A stretch of 64,000 bases of DNA, taken from NCBI GenBank assembly GCA_030737875.1, contig CM060924.1, positions 149,910,197-149,974,196 on the forward strand, read 5' to 3'. The notes below the pieces were generated by a model. It did not search any database and was not told the DNA's origin. It saw only the letters and a list, made by a program, of their open reading frames with translations. This document shows, one piece after another, positions 12,666-24,260 of the stretch. A program made the translations under genes and the position numbers. Every line of letters starts with the position of its first letter. Positions within the stretch are counted from its first letter, which is position 1. The stretch comes from Allium sativum (Eukaryota > Streptophyta > Magnoliopsida > Asparagales > Amaryllidaceae).

Positions 12666-15600
12666 TTTTACACATCGCCCAACTACACAAATAATATTCA
12701 GTAGTTGTTGGTTGAAACCCCACATGGATATTGGGATGATATTTGACGTACACTGATCCCAATTGTTTAGTGTTATGTCAGTCGATTGGTTGATAGACTG
12801 TGTAAGCGTTAATTATTTATATTTAATGCTTGTACGGTGTAGAAAGCACTTTGGATGATGGTTGATTATTTATCACTGCTGTTATATACATGTGTTGTAT
12901 GAAATCCATATAAATCACTTTATATGGTATTTGGCTGTGTCTGATTCCAATTCAGAACTGAAGAATACTTTAAAATAACAAATATTTTAAAATAAGGAAT
13001 ATTTTAGAATAATATTAAGTAAAGGATTAAAACCTGATTTTGATGTTCGATTTTGAATGAACACGAATTATTGAAATATATAAAGCCGTGTTGATTAGAG
13101 TTGCACCATTTTGATGTGAACGATATTTATATCGATTTTATTCATTTTTATAATGAATATCGAAAATGAAGTGATTTCAAATCTAATGTTTGAAAATATT
13201 ATCATTTATATGTTAATGATATAGAATATTCAATTTTGGTTTGAAATTGAATATGATGTTGAAACCGTTTTGAAAACGAATTTAAAACGATTTATAAAAT
13301 ACGTTTTGAAAGGAAATCGACAAAATATATATATATTATATATATAATGGCCTGAATAGAACGCGTCGCGCCGCGGCAGTTCGTGAATTTCGACCATTGA
13401 CTTTGAATTGCGATTACAGGAGATTCGACCGTCGGATTCTCCTAAAACCGGAATCGTTGGGTTCATATCGAAAAGAGCTTTCCAACGAATATTAGAGATT
13501 TGAAATCTAACGGTTGGATTAGGAATTGTGTCCAAATCAAATTTAGAAAAGGTCGCTGTAAGTGCAGTTCGACGACCGTTTATGGAAATCGACTGTACGG
13601 GCCTTGATAAAATTATTAACAATATTATTAATTTGTGTAAAATCATAATAAATGATTTGTGAAGAATTGAGATGAAAAATTCCACGTTTGTGAAGATAAA
13701 AATATATTTTTATCAAAATGAACTAGTTATTAACTAGAATTATAATCCATTATTTTCAAATAAATAAAATGGATTGAGAATGGTTTTTAATATAACCAGA
13801 GTTTCCAACATAAGAATTGGAATGGATTTGAATCAAAATTATCTTCGGAATATTTCGATAGGGGATTCCGTGATTATACGGATATTGTGGAGGAATTTGA
13901 AAGATATATATATATATATCATTATTCCAATACGATATTCATTGGTTTCAGAATTTGGTATTGAATATAAGCCGATATATTTTCTATTCAGAGCCTTATA
14001 TTTAATATCGAATTGGATTTTGGGTTTGTCGTGAACGGTGTCTTAAATAACACTGTTCTTGAACCCAGTTGTGAAAAGAATAAATCTTTTTATTATGATT
14101 TAAAGAAGAATTACCAATTGATCAACAGTTAATTGGAATTGATAATCGAATGTGAATTGGATTTATCGTGAATTGTGTTTTAAACGACATTCGTTCTTTA
14201 ACCCGATTAACAGTGAAATGTGATTTGGAATTTATAAATCTTTTTATTGAGATTTAATGGGAATTTTCCAAAGTAAAGGTTTCCAATATATAAATTGGAA
14301 TGGAATGAAATTCGATTTGGTAATAATCGAAGTGAGCTTCTGTGGAGGAAGACCGTTACTATATATGGAATTAAAAAGGCTTCGTCGTTATTCCATTTAT
14401 ATTATTAGTTGGATATAGAAGTTTATATCGATTATAAGTATACTGATTTGTTTTCCCTGAAGATTCCATAATTAATGGAATGCGAGTTGGGTTTGTCGTG
14501 AATGGTATCTTTAATAATACCATTCTTAAATCCAACAGAGTTAAGAAAATTAGAAACCGATGGGAAGATTGAGGAATAAATTTAAAGGAATTTATCTTTG
14601 ATAAAATTAATGGGAACTTTTCCCTAGAAATAAGAATATTTGAATATAAGAATATTCTGAATTGGAATGAGGCGTATGTTGTGTTTGTGTAACACTCGTT
14701 TATAATATACGCGAGTTGTTCGGAAAGACCGGGTTTATCCCATTCTGAATAACTGATACGATGATATGTCGAAGATGAAGACGGTGGTTGAAGACCGGAG
14801 GTCTTCACGTCGTTTGGATGATTTCTGCCGTCTTGATTGCGCTGTACACCCAAGACGATGGAAAAAGTGGTGATCGTCCAAACGTACTTGGAGATCGACG
14901 GATATGCGAGGTACAAGGTGCCTCTGATTTCGTTCAGACCCAGAGCGGACTTGTAAACAGACTGTGTGTCTGACATTGGATATCATTCTGTGTGATTGAT
15001 TGATATCGGTTGCATGGAGTGATTTGCCTGTGTGGCATGCTAAGATGCAAATGATCAGGGCTTCTGTTGAAAAGCAGAGTCTTGTGGTTGATGATCATTA
15101 ATTCGCGAGCCTCGCACCCCGGTGTGAACCAAAAACTGGAGAAGGACCTAAGGGAGGGCATGCGTTTTCTTCTAGTTAGGAGTGGCGTCAGTGCTTAAAA
15201 CTGGCTGACGAGTTTGACTCATGTGGATGATGGATTTTGAGGCGCCTCAGAAATATCGGTCGTTCTCGAACCGATGGAGTCATTTTGGCTCACCCACGCC
15301 CCATAAGGCAGGGAAACGCAGTGTCCAGGGTTTAAGTTTAATCCATATCGGTGGACCGGCCCTGACGATCCAAGGGGTAGTTGCGGCTGTTCCTGAGACA
15401 CGGGCTAGAGCGTCTCGAATCGGTAGAGGACTATCTTTTGCCTCGGTTCACAGATGGAAATCCAACTTCCAGTATGGCATTTTATGGTTTAAGTTTTATA
15501 CTATTGGCAACATAGTGGCATGGGACGCTAATGCCGCCTATGATTGATACATTAATATTTGAAGTTTTTTCTTCACTTATAGTAATAATAAAAGATTAAA

Positions 15601-16249
15601 TTTCGTGTATTAAGCATTATTTAGCTATTATAAGGTAAAACCCTATCCTCCGGCTTGTGTTGCATTGTGTGATGGTACCTGGGTCTTATAGTAGCTCCAT
15701 TGTTCTTTATTGAGCATTGCACTGTTTTGTTCTATGCACAGGTATTCTTGGGAGGAAGCTCGTTCCGTGTTTTACGGCGTGGTCCCTTAACTTACCAAAC
15801 TTTACAACCAATATTAATAACTGTTTTAGTTCTCACACCAGTCACATGACTGACCTGGAGTTTATTGTTTTAACCTAAACTCTGGGTTCCCTTATTTTCC
15901 GCACGGGCAGGTAGTAGTTTTGGTTTTGCAGATTTATATTCACAGGTTCCTGGTTTATAGCTGAAGTGATATTCGGAAAGCTCTGTATCCATGTATTCCT
16001 TTCAGTTATGCTTTTGTATCATTTTACGCTGCAGTAATGTATTTAAATCTCTGATTATCATCAAATGTATAATATTTATTTATACTCTGTATATTCTTGT
16101 ATTCTGATGGAATTGTTGTAACAACAATGAAATGTTCTTCTGTTTGTGTTCTGATTCATCTTGTCCTCAAAACAATCAGGGGTTTCAAACGGTCTTGGTC
16201 GATTTAGCGATTGATCGGATCGAGCGAAATTCCTTGTTGTTACACTTGT

Positions 16250-16685
16250 TTTTTGAAAATAAAAATGAATTGGTTTATAATTTATAAATTTAACAATGGT
16301 TAAACAAATTAATTAAATTTAATTAAAACGAGCTCGTCGCAAAGCTGCAGTTTGAAATTTTCTGAATTGAAGTTTAAATGATAGAATCAAAAATAAGTCA
16401 GAATTCTTTGAAACGAGAGTCCTTTGGATCTGTTGGAATATAGTTTTCTAATGAAAGAGAAAAATTTAGGTTTCAACTTGTAGATTTTAAGATATGTGTA
16501 ATTCAAATTTTCAGAAAAATCACGGTTTGGTAATTCACAATTCAGAACTATGGTATTAATGAAATTAGGTACGTAAACTAACAAACAAGAGAAGTTAAAT
16601 AAGAAATTATATGGCGGAACATATATAAATTGACAACCTTCTTACTACGCCTTTTCGAGGACGAAAAGTTTTAAGTGGGAGAGAG
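16250..16685 (+). mobile_element. Internal 3' region of retrotransposon G, right piece
   Basis: Non-coding DNA running into a polypurine tract and then an LTR start. The last bases, CGAGGACGAAAAGTTTTAAG, have the form GGACGAAA..TTAAG that precedes the polypurine tract in plant chromoviruses, and that I also see in A, B and C. The remainder of G's coding region is missing to the left. Confidence 0.55.
16673..16685 (+). promoter_or_regulatory. Polypurine tract of element G
   Basis: AAGTGGGAGAGAG directly abuts TGTAACATCCCG. This is the expected plus-strand DNA primer site immediately before a 3' LTR. Confidence 0.7.
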
Positions 16686-19139
16686 TGTAACATCCCGATA
16701 TTTTGCGATAATTTAAATTATTAAATTTAATGTGTTTATGGGAAAAAATTGATTAAAATACTAAAATTAATCAATTGATTAATTTGGGAATTTCATAAAT
16801 GTTGGAAATTTTAAACTAATTAATATGGTAATAATATACATTCATTGTTTGTATAATGAAGGTCGACTAGTAATAAGTGTCATTATTTATATGGATTTAT
16901 AATATAAATTATAAATTGATTTGTATGGTAGTTATTGAGGGTTATTTGGACTTAATTAAGTCAAAAAATTTAGAATTAAATTTTAAATATTGAAATTATA
17001 TTAATGCATAGTGGAAACTTAAATAAATTGTTTAAGTGATTAATTTTAACTTATTTTGATAAGTATAGCATGTATTGTTTGTAAATAATTTTGTGATCTT
17101 GTTTATATTGGTTAACATGGAAGGTTGGAATTTAATATTACTACAACTGATTGGTGTAATTAATAATTGAAATAAAATTATGAATTTGTAAATAATGAAA
17201 TTCGACTTACTGGAATAACAGTAACTTTATCGATTATAATTGGAATTAAAATTTGATTTGTTTTGGTAGGTACTAAAATAAATATTTAAGTATTTGAATG
17301 GAATTGACTTAATTAATTTATAATTGGAGTTAAAATTGAATTTTGATAACCAATCAAAATTGGAAATTAATTGGAATCAATGTAATGGGATAATTGTTTA
17401 TTTCTACTATTGGACCTCTATACATATGCTATTAAAATTCAGTTGCACCTCATTAGCCAATTTTCAATATCCGTATATTTTCCATCTGCTCATTTCTTTC
17501 TCTAATGGCAGAAATAAAATTAAAAACCCTAAATCAAAATCAAAATCCAAGCGTTAAATTCAAATCTCTATGAAACCTAGCAAATTATATATCGATTCGA
17601 AGCCCTCGTTGATACGAAGCTGCTGGTACCGTTTATTGCTACATGTAGTGCTCGAATTTGCCGGAAAACATGGTCAAAGATTGTTGTTTTCGAAATCCTA
17701 AATCGAAACGGGGTGTTTTGGATTTATGAGTTAATCGAAGAAATCACGATCTGGGTATTGAAGAGATCGACGATAGAAAATGATTGGTGGTTGTCGGAGT
17801 TTCTATTGTCAAGGGGATCGCCGGAATTTGGGGTTTAAAGGCCAGAAGTTGCGGTTTTGAAGGGTTCCGACGTGGTTGACAACAGATACCGGAGGTGGTG
17901 GCGACGCTTTGGTAGAGTGCGGCTTGTCGAGGGGGTTGGAACGCCGGTGGTCGCTGGTGATATAACGGCCAGAGTTGGATGAATTGCTTGGTCAAAGTGG
18001 CGGCTAAAATGGGTTCTGCGTTCATGTATTGTTGTAGTGATTTTAGGGAGTGGGAAGAAGGAATTGGGGTGATGATGTGTCAATATCTGGTTGGGTGAGA
18101 AATATATTTTAATTAATTTTATATAATTTGAATTTCAAATGGCAATACACGTATAACTTTTACATATGAATTCAGATCAACGCATGGTCAGTTGCGTTGG
18201 GATTGTATCAAAATTTCGGACAACATGGAGCTTTTCTGGACAGATTCTAAGACTGTTGATTTTTGGGCTAAAATTTGGATTTCAATCTCGTTTGAAATCA
18301 AGGTGAGTGATCAAAACCACTCACATCTAACTAAAATATTTGATTGATTAGTTAAATTAAATTGATGACATGATATGATTTTATTATTTGTTGTTTGATC
18401 GTTTAAATTTCATATTTATGTTAAATCTGCATGGACTGTGTAATTTAATTTAGCTATTATACGAATTGTACAGTTAGATATTAATTTCTAGTTTAAAAAA
18501 TAGGAATCTCATACCTGATGACTAGTAACGGATATTATTGAATTGTTTAGATGTGTTGATTTTGATGTATGCCTTGAATTTATATATTTAATGTGTTAAT
18601 ATGTAATCCATCTTGTTATCGACATTGTTTATATATGTTATTGATTTTTGTGGATTAATCCCAACCATCACCCTAGATGTTATGGGCATCAAATAAAACC
18701 AAGATTAATCATTAATATGAATTAAGAACGTAGGTTGAAATGACAAATACTTATGACCCTGATTTGGATTGAAATGATACATATCCCTTCCCAAAATACT
18801 AAAAATTAAATTTTAAATATTTCTTGGCCATAGGATAGAAAAATTTATACGGACGCCGGTTGGTTATATAAAAATTGTTTTAACCTTGAATTTTGAATTT
18901 TTTTTAAAGGATAAATAAATTATGTTATTAATCTATTTTCTTTAAATTTTAACTTTGAGCTTTGAAATTAAAATTTTAAAGAATTCTTAAATATGAATAA
19001 CTGAAGTGAAAACTGAATTGAATATTAAATATAAATTTATCAAAATTGAATTGTTTATCCATCTTTGATATTTACTTTAAATCAACTTGATTATAGTAAC
19101 AACTGAACTGTGAGCTCAAGATTTTTTTTAAACGAAAGT
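16686..19139 (+). mobile_element. LTR G, 5' part
   Basis: Begins TGTAACATCCCGATATTTTG right after the polypurine tract, so it is a 3' LTR on the plus strand. It is interrupted at 19139 by LTR I. The rest resumes at 44796 and ends CTCGGATGTTACA at 46644, whose inverse TGTAACATCCGAGATTTTTG matches the start well. The two pieces together make about 4.3 kb, a normal size for the LTRs in this window. Frames at 17324-17557 and 17744-18083 have no recognised domain. Confidence 0.6.
19135..19139 (+). repeat. Target duplication of LTR I, left copy
   Basis: AAAGT immediately before TGTAACGTCCC at 19140. The partner is at 44791-44795. Confidence 0.6.
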
Positions 19140-20062
19140 TGTAACGTCCCAGATTTTTCTACCATTTAAATTGGAATATTTAAATCTATTTTATATATTA
19201 GATTGAAAATATAATGTATTTTATATCAAATTTATTTTATGAAATGGAGTTCGAACATATATAATTTATAATATAATTAAAATGATCTCTGTTTTCAACG
19301 AAACGAGATTTATTGGAATGCGTACAGCAAATTATTGTAGTGTTTCCAATTTGGAGCCAAACGGAGTTGTCTTGTCGGTATATGAAATTTAAGGGTGAAT
19401 TATGATTTTAATTTAAATTAAAGTCATCAATTTGTGCAAACGGAGACCGTTTACAATGAAACTGGTTTCATTGGGACCGTAACGTCAAATTATATCATGA
19501 CGTCCATTTTCGTAGTTTTTGGAATTCCTAAATTTCGGTGGCAATTTAACATACCACATTAGATAGCGGTTAACGACAGACAACGGTAAACGATAAAATT
19601 TAATACCACATAAATGTAAAACTAACGTGCTATGCTAAAATAGGCCGTTTAGTCCCTTTATCCAAATTTGACTGTACTAGTATTTTATTCCAAACCGACT
19701 ATTATTATATTTCAGCTTACTTGTAAAACTAACGTGCTATCGCCAGACATTTGAAAATAATAATAATAAAATGCATGTACTTAAGCCGCAAGTAAATGAG
19801 GCCATGTTTTCTGGAAATCTCCCATATCCAACGCGCTCCGTCCAAATCAAAATAAATGAAAACCATACTTAAAAATCGTTTTCACCAACCAATACTATTC
19901 CACCTACCCTAAAAATCGTGCACTCATGTTCTTATTCAACTCCATCTCATGATCTATATATACACTACGCTTCATTTCTCCTCTCCCGATCAACATGAAA
20001 AATCGCTCTCCAATAAGGGAAAAACAAGGGAACCGATGCTCCTATAAAGTAAGAAAAGGAGT
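19140..20062 (+). mobile_element. LTR I, 5' part
   Basis: Begins TGTAACGTCCCAGATTTTT. The block at 19290-19560 is related to LTR F around 10270-10530: both have an ACGAAAC..GTTT/ATTGG.CCGT block repeated twice and then GGAATT..TAAATTTCG. A 19-bp direct repeat occurs at 19615-19633 and 19722-19740. A TATA-like CTATATATACAC at about 19954 is followed by pyrimidine-rich leader DNA, as expected at a U3/R boundary. The LTR is broken at 20062 by the filler junction next to element A. Its 3' part is at 43834-44790. Confidence 0.55.
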
Positions 20063-20090
20063 AAAAGTATCCGTGCGAAATTCCTTGCAA
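20063..20090. other. Templated filler DNA at a repair junction
   Basis: The first 16 bases (20063-20078) copy 20152-20167. The next 13 (20078-20090) copy 20131-20143. After them the sequence continues as retrotransposon gag (AAAAGTTTCAGATCC from 20089). Both templates lie within 100 bases on the same side, which is the pattern left by polymerase-theta-type end joining. Confidence 0.75.
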
Positions 20091-20505
20091 AAGTTTCAGA
20101 TCCTTGAAAAGGTTTCCCTCCCATAGCTTTAAATTCCTTGCAAGTCTTAGCAAAAGTATCCGTGCGAGGAGGAGGGGGAGGAGGAAGATCGGGTGCTACG
20201 GTTGGTGGAGGAACATTTGCTGGACCCGCAGTGGTGGCCCTAGCCTCCATCAATCTCCTATACCATACTGGTACCGTCACACCCTCCGGAAAGTTAAGAT
20301 CCTCAGCCATGCTGAAACGAAAAAGGAAAGATTCAAAACGGAGAATTCGAAAGATAAAGATATGGCTATTGGGGATTATGTTTTTCTTTCAAAAACTTTT
20401 CTCTTTAAAGACATGTTTTTGAAAATATCTCTTCCAAAAATGTTTTTAGAAAAATAGTTTTCTAAAAATTTTATCTGTTCCGGTAACCTTTGCTCTGATA
20501 CCACG
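20089..20505 (-). pseudogene. Truncated second copy of element A gag start and leader
   Basis: Minus strand. It contains the A-type primer site, the untranslated leader and the first 70-odd codons of gag (start codon at 20308-20310), nearly identical to 40201-40617. I saw one substitution over 417 bases. The frame leaves gag at the filler junction near 20090, so no Gag domain beyond the N-terminal Pro-rich part is left. It lies directly on the far side of the A LTR at 20506, giving the order LTR, internal, LTR, partial internal. Confidence 0.85.
20492..20503 (-). promoter_or_regulatory. Primer binding site of the truncated copy
   Basis: TGGTATCAGAGC on the minus strand, complementary to the 3' end of plant initiator tRNA-Met, two bases from the LTR boundary at 20506. 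Confidence 0.8.
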
Positions 20506-21766
20506 TGTAACACCCCACGCCCGCTACGGTCACTCTCTAAGGGAATGCCATAACATCGGTGGAGTATTTTGAGTGAATATAGAACAGAGTAATTACAGCA
20601 AGACAGATATAAGTAATACTTTGAAAATTTAAAACATCATTTCAATTGCAGCGGAAAATAAAACATGTCTGGTTACATCACAAAACCATAATAGAAGTCA
20701 AGTACAAATATCCATCCTGCTAAATAAAAATACATAATCCCAATACATGAACTGATAGCCATAAAAGAAAAGGGTAAACTGGGCTCTACATCTAGGGTCC
20801 AAGCTCCAAGAGAGAAATAAAAGCAGCCTGATCAATGCCCACTCGTGCTGGGCCCACTCTGAGAACCTGAGGGTTGGGAAAAAGATAAAAACAACGGGGT
20901 CAGACATAAGCCTGAGTGAGCCCTATAACCTTAACAATACAATTATTAAAGTAATTAGGGTATGATATGAACTCGGTACGGTACCTTTGGGGATAATGAC
21001 TACACTAAGTAGCCAACAAACATAGGGTGAACTAAGATAACCGTAAAGACGCATCTACCCACCCAAGGATAATTACTAACTGCACCACACCAGTCATTCC
21101 TACTCAAAGATTGATCCCACCCAAGGACTTAAAAGAAATATATAACTAGTAGTTTCATGTACCCCTAGCTGACCACATAGGTGCCGTCTGCCCCTATCTC
21201 CACTAGGTGTACCCCACTACTCCCCAAGCGATCGGCTCCCTAACGTAGATACCCGTGCTGGTCCCACAGTGGGGTGTATCACTCCCCTAAAGTGGCAACC
21301 CAATACTATCAACGGTGCACGGCTTATACCTACACGATGCAACAACGGCTTATCTACCAGCCCGGGCCCACACACGCATATGAAACCCGTTGGACTTGCG
21401 TTGCCACCGCTAACCCGTTTTGGCCTCTTATAATCAAGCCCAGTACGCGTGTCCCGTCCTCGACATGGGTCGAGCCCACAAAGATACAAATGGGTTACTG
21501 GTTGAAATGGGCCCCCACAAGCTACCCACCTAAGCTTGTCACTTATCTAGTGTATCCCACTTAACCCTTTAATCATGTTTAATTACATGTTTCCACTTGG
21601 TTAAGTATTCTAATCGTATTTTCTATTGCCACCCAAGGCAACCCACTAGATTTCCACATGCCACCCAAGGCACCCACTTAACCCCTCATGTCCCTCTACA
21701 TGCTAATATGGTTAAGTGTTTCTTAATTAATTAATTAAGATCATGACCTCATAAAGACCTCTCACA

Positions 21767-21838
21767 TTAAACCATCTTTTATGACTGCTGGATATGCCGG
21801 TTGGTTCCGGGCAGACTTCTGTCATAAAAAGGGTCTAA
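21767..21838. other. Covarying hairpin, copy 1 in A 3' LTR
   Basis: Outer stem TTAAACC with GGTCTAA (one mismatch here; the other LTR has TTAGACC, fully paired). Inner stem TTTTATGAC (21777-21785) with GTCATAAAA (21821-21829). The 35-base loop contains GCCGGTTGGTTCCGGGCAG. Confidence 0.65.
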
Positions 21839-21891
21839 CCTCGTGTCTTTACTTTAATCACGTATTTAATTTATGACTAAGACCTCTCACA

Positions 21892-21962
21892 TTGGGCCAA
21901 TCATTTGTAGCCGCTGAATGGCCGGTCGGTTCCGGGCAGACTTCCGCTACAAAAGGGTCCAA
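21892..21962. other. Covarying hairpin, copy 2 in A 3' LTR
   Basis: Outer stem TTGGGCC with GGTCCAA (one G-T pair). Inner stem TTTGTAGC (21904-21911) with GCTACAAA (21946-21953). The 34-base loop contains GCCGGTCGGTTCCGGGCAG. Confidence 0.65.
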
Positions 21963-22045
21963 CCTCATGTCTTAGTTGATTAATTACACCTAATTAATCA
22001 CCCCCATATTAATTATCCCTAATTAATATCAAGTTTTTCATAACA

Positions 22046-22110
22046 TGGGTAGACCTAACTCAATAGGTAAATTCCCATAGGGTAGACCTAACTCAATAGG
22101 TAAATTCCCA
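22046..22110. repeat. Paired TGGGTAGACCTA hairpins in A 3' LTR
   Basis: Two tandem units. Each can pair ACCTA with TAGGT around an ACTCAA loop; the first also has TGGG opposite CCCA. The same unit occurs twice in each LTR of element C. Confidence 0.55.
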
Positions 22111-22303
22111 CTTATGTTAATTTATTTTTATGGTATGCTTAATCATACCCAATCATACTTTTATTAACATATTTATTAACCCCATCGTTCCCCACGTAAA
22201 TCGTTCTCATTTCATGACATAATAAAAGGAAGATCCATCACAAATATCATGGGTTTAACCAAATCTTAGCATATAACTTTGTCATGGGTTAAGAGGATGT
22301 CAA

Positions 22304-22800
22304 CTTGCATATATGAGCATATATTAACCCAACTACGTTTAACCCAAACTTGCATACTATCATACACATGACTTGCATAACATGTTGCATATGAACTTGC
22401 ATATTATCATACACATATCTTGCATAACATGTTGAACTTGCATATAAGCATTCACATAACTTGCATAACATGTTAAACTTGCATAACATGTTAAACTTGC
22501 ATACAAGCATTCACAAAACTTGCATAACATGTTAAACTTGCATATAAGCATACACATAACTTGCATAAGCATGCATAACTTGCATAACATGTTGAACTTG
22601 CATATAAGCATACACATAACTTGCATACGCATTCACATAACTTGCATAAGCATGCATAACTTGCATAACATGTTAAACTTGCATATAAGCATACACATAA
22701 CTTGCATAAGCATTCACATAACTTGCATAAGCATGCATAACTTGCATAACATGTTAAACTTGCATATAAGCATTCCCATAACTTGCATAAGCATGTTGCA
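22304..22800. repeat. ACTTGCATAA minisatellite in A 3' LTR
   Basis: Tandem array of units built from ACTTGCATAACATGTT, AACTTGCATATAAGCAT and ACACATAACTTGCATAAGC. The partner LTR has the same array (42416-42895) with one fewer copy of the AACATGTTAAACTTGCAT unit. Cys-rich or His-rich frames across it are artefacts. Confidence 0.85.
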
Positions 22801-23240
22801 TAATAGATCAATGTTCAACTTAGTGTTTTGCATCATAAGCATCATGAAACATAGCACCAAACTTGCATAAAGATGTCATGACTACATAACATTAAGCTTG
22901 CATAAAGATGTCATGAACACATACACTAAACTTGCACGACATATAGCATATAACTTGCAAAACACATAACATACACTATACTAAGCTTGCATAAACACAT
23001 TGATCCACAAACATAACCATACATCATCATATCCTATCTTAATCAATTTAACAATTGATTATTAAGGGGATAGAAGCTCACCAAAACCAAGATTAGCAAA
23101 CTAATGAAGAAGATTAAGAGGCTAGAAGTTGATTTGGAATGCTATCCCTTCTCTGATTTTGATGGAGGCTCCTTCAAGTTTCAAAGTGGTGGCATAATGG
23201 CCTTAGATCTATTTTTAGTAAGGATTAGGGGGGGTATTAG

Positions 23241-23253
23241 GGTGTATATATAG
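23241..23253 (-). promoter_or_regulatory. Candidate TATA box of A 3' LTR
   Basis: CTATATATACACC on the minus strand, about 490 bases downstream of the LTR 5' edge (23741). The partner LTR has it at 43333-43345. Confidence 0.45.
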
Positions 23254-23394
23254 ATTAATTAGGTGTTTTAGGACCATAGGATTAACCCTAAATTAGATTA
23301 GGACCATCAGATTTCGGACATCTCTAGAACACAGCCCAAGACTCAACCAAAAACCAGATTTGGTGCACTCAGATCAACAGGGCCGACACCCTGT

Positions 23395-23460
23395 GTCGAC
23401 ACCCCTGTCGATAGGGCAGTCGACTCCCCAGTCGACAGGCCTGTCGACAGCCCTGTCGAC
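23395..23460. repeat. GTCGAC palindrome cluster in A LTR U3
   Basis: Five GTCGAC and one GTCGAT in 66 bases, mostly within CCTGTCGACAGG-like contexts, upstream of the TATA box on the coding strand. Confidence 0.7.
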
Positions 23461-23741
23461 ATGGGTAGGGCGGGAACTTTCCCGCCTGGCCCCCTGCTGG
23501 CTCCAATTTCGAAATCTGATGTTTAATTTTTAAATCTGTTTTTAACTTTGAATTTTCTGCAAACTTCATTGGGCCATAACTGGGCCATACGGACTCCGAT
23601 TTACAAAATTTCGGACTCTATTTCGCGTATTTTTCCGAGACGAACGCAATGACGTAGCCCGTTTCCCCCAATTCTTACATTTGAGATTATTCATTCTGCA
23701 ATTAGTGAATTTTAACATTAACTGAAATACGGGGTGTTACA

Positions 23742-23754
23742 TTCTCCCCTCCTT
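23742..23754 (-). promoter_or_regulatory. Polypurine tract of element A
   Basis: AAGGAGGGGAGAA on the minus strand directly abuts the LTR start TGTAACACCCC. Upstream is GGGGACGAAATCC, as in other chromoviruses. Confidence 0.85.
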
Positions 23755-24260
23755 AAAGGATTTCGTCCCCGAAATCTCTAAGCTAAGGAGAATGCATATC
23801 CTACCATCCAAACAACCATCTACTCAATCCATCAACCACGGGCATCCATTGTCCTTAAAACAATTTCTAATGATGTATGAGCATATGCAAAAAGTGTGTA
23901 TATGTTCCCTATCTAATGTATGAACATATGCAAACCATGATAGTGCCATGCATCCATTATGTATGCGAGAGAACCCTATCGACACATACAATATTCACAT
24001 GAGTGCACAATCATTCACCAAAATGCATCATCCATATGATAACACAATCATTATGCATCCATAAATATAACTTCCTACACACAATTTTTATGCAATATGC
24101 AATATGAAGTGACTGAGCCGATCTAGTGCCTAGAGTGTGTGTATATGCATCCACGAGCAACCACGAGCAAACACTTGCATCCACTTGCATCCATCAACCA
24201 TAACATGTCTCAAACACATGTTTCAACCATAGGTTTACCCTATCTAAAGGTCAATCAGTA
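23755..24260 (-). other. 3' untranslated region of element A
   Basis: About 500 bases between the pol stop and the polypurine tract. It is non-coding and rich in ATGCAT/TTGCAT words. The matching stretch in element C (29664-30270) is similar near the LTR. Confidence 0.7.

Larger units (their letters stand above)
9866..16244 (+). mobile_element. Solo LTR F, Ty3/gypsy type, plus strand
   Basis: The copy ends in GAAATTCCTTGTTGTTACA at 16244, mirroring the TGTAACAACCCGGAATTTC start of the sister copy F'. Its own first bases are TTTAACAACCCG, so the canonical TG has mutated to TT. Flanking 5-bp duplications CTTGT are at 9861-9865 and 16245-16249. There is no internal domain, so this is a solo LTR left by LTR-LTR recombination. 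It is about 6.4 kb, of which about 0.4 kb is the hAT MITE at 12265-12665. Near the 3' end is TTTTACGCTGCAG (about 16022), a variant of the motif shared by the other LTRs. Small frames within it (10914-11132, 13230-13685, 15221-15547) lack recognisable domains. Confidence 0.68.
20506..23741 (-). repeat. LTR of element A, 3' copy
   Basis: 3236 bp. Inside, from left to right: the CAGCGGAAAATAAAA motif at 20649, two covarying hairpins (21767-21838 and 21892-21962), a paired TGGGTAGACCTA hairpin (22046-22110), an ACTTGCATAA minisatellite (about 22304-22800), a TATA box (23241-23253, minus) and a cluster of GTCGAC palindromes (23395-23460) in U3. Confidence 0.92.

Noticed and set aside
19954..20160. 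Start of a host gene with TATA box, leader and ATG near 19995
   Set aside because: The segment lies within LTR I by its terminus and duplication and runs into filler and gag antisense. The peptide has no recognisable content.
22304..22800. CRISPR-like array
   Set aside because: Units are contiguous variants without unique spacers, the genome is eukaryotic and the array sits inside an LTR.
22491..22870. Cys-rich or His/Ile-rich small proteins on both strands
   Set aside because: They arise from the ACTTGCATAA minisatellite in the A LTR and recur in the other LTR. The periodicity is that of the DNA repeat.
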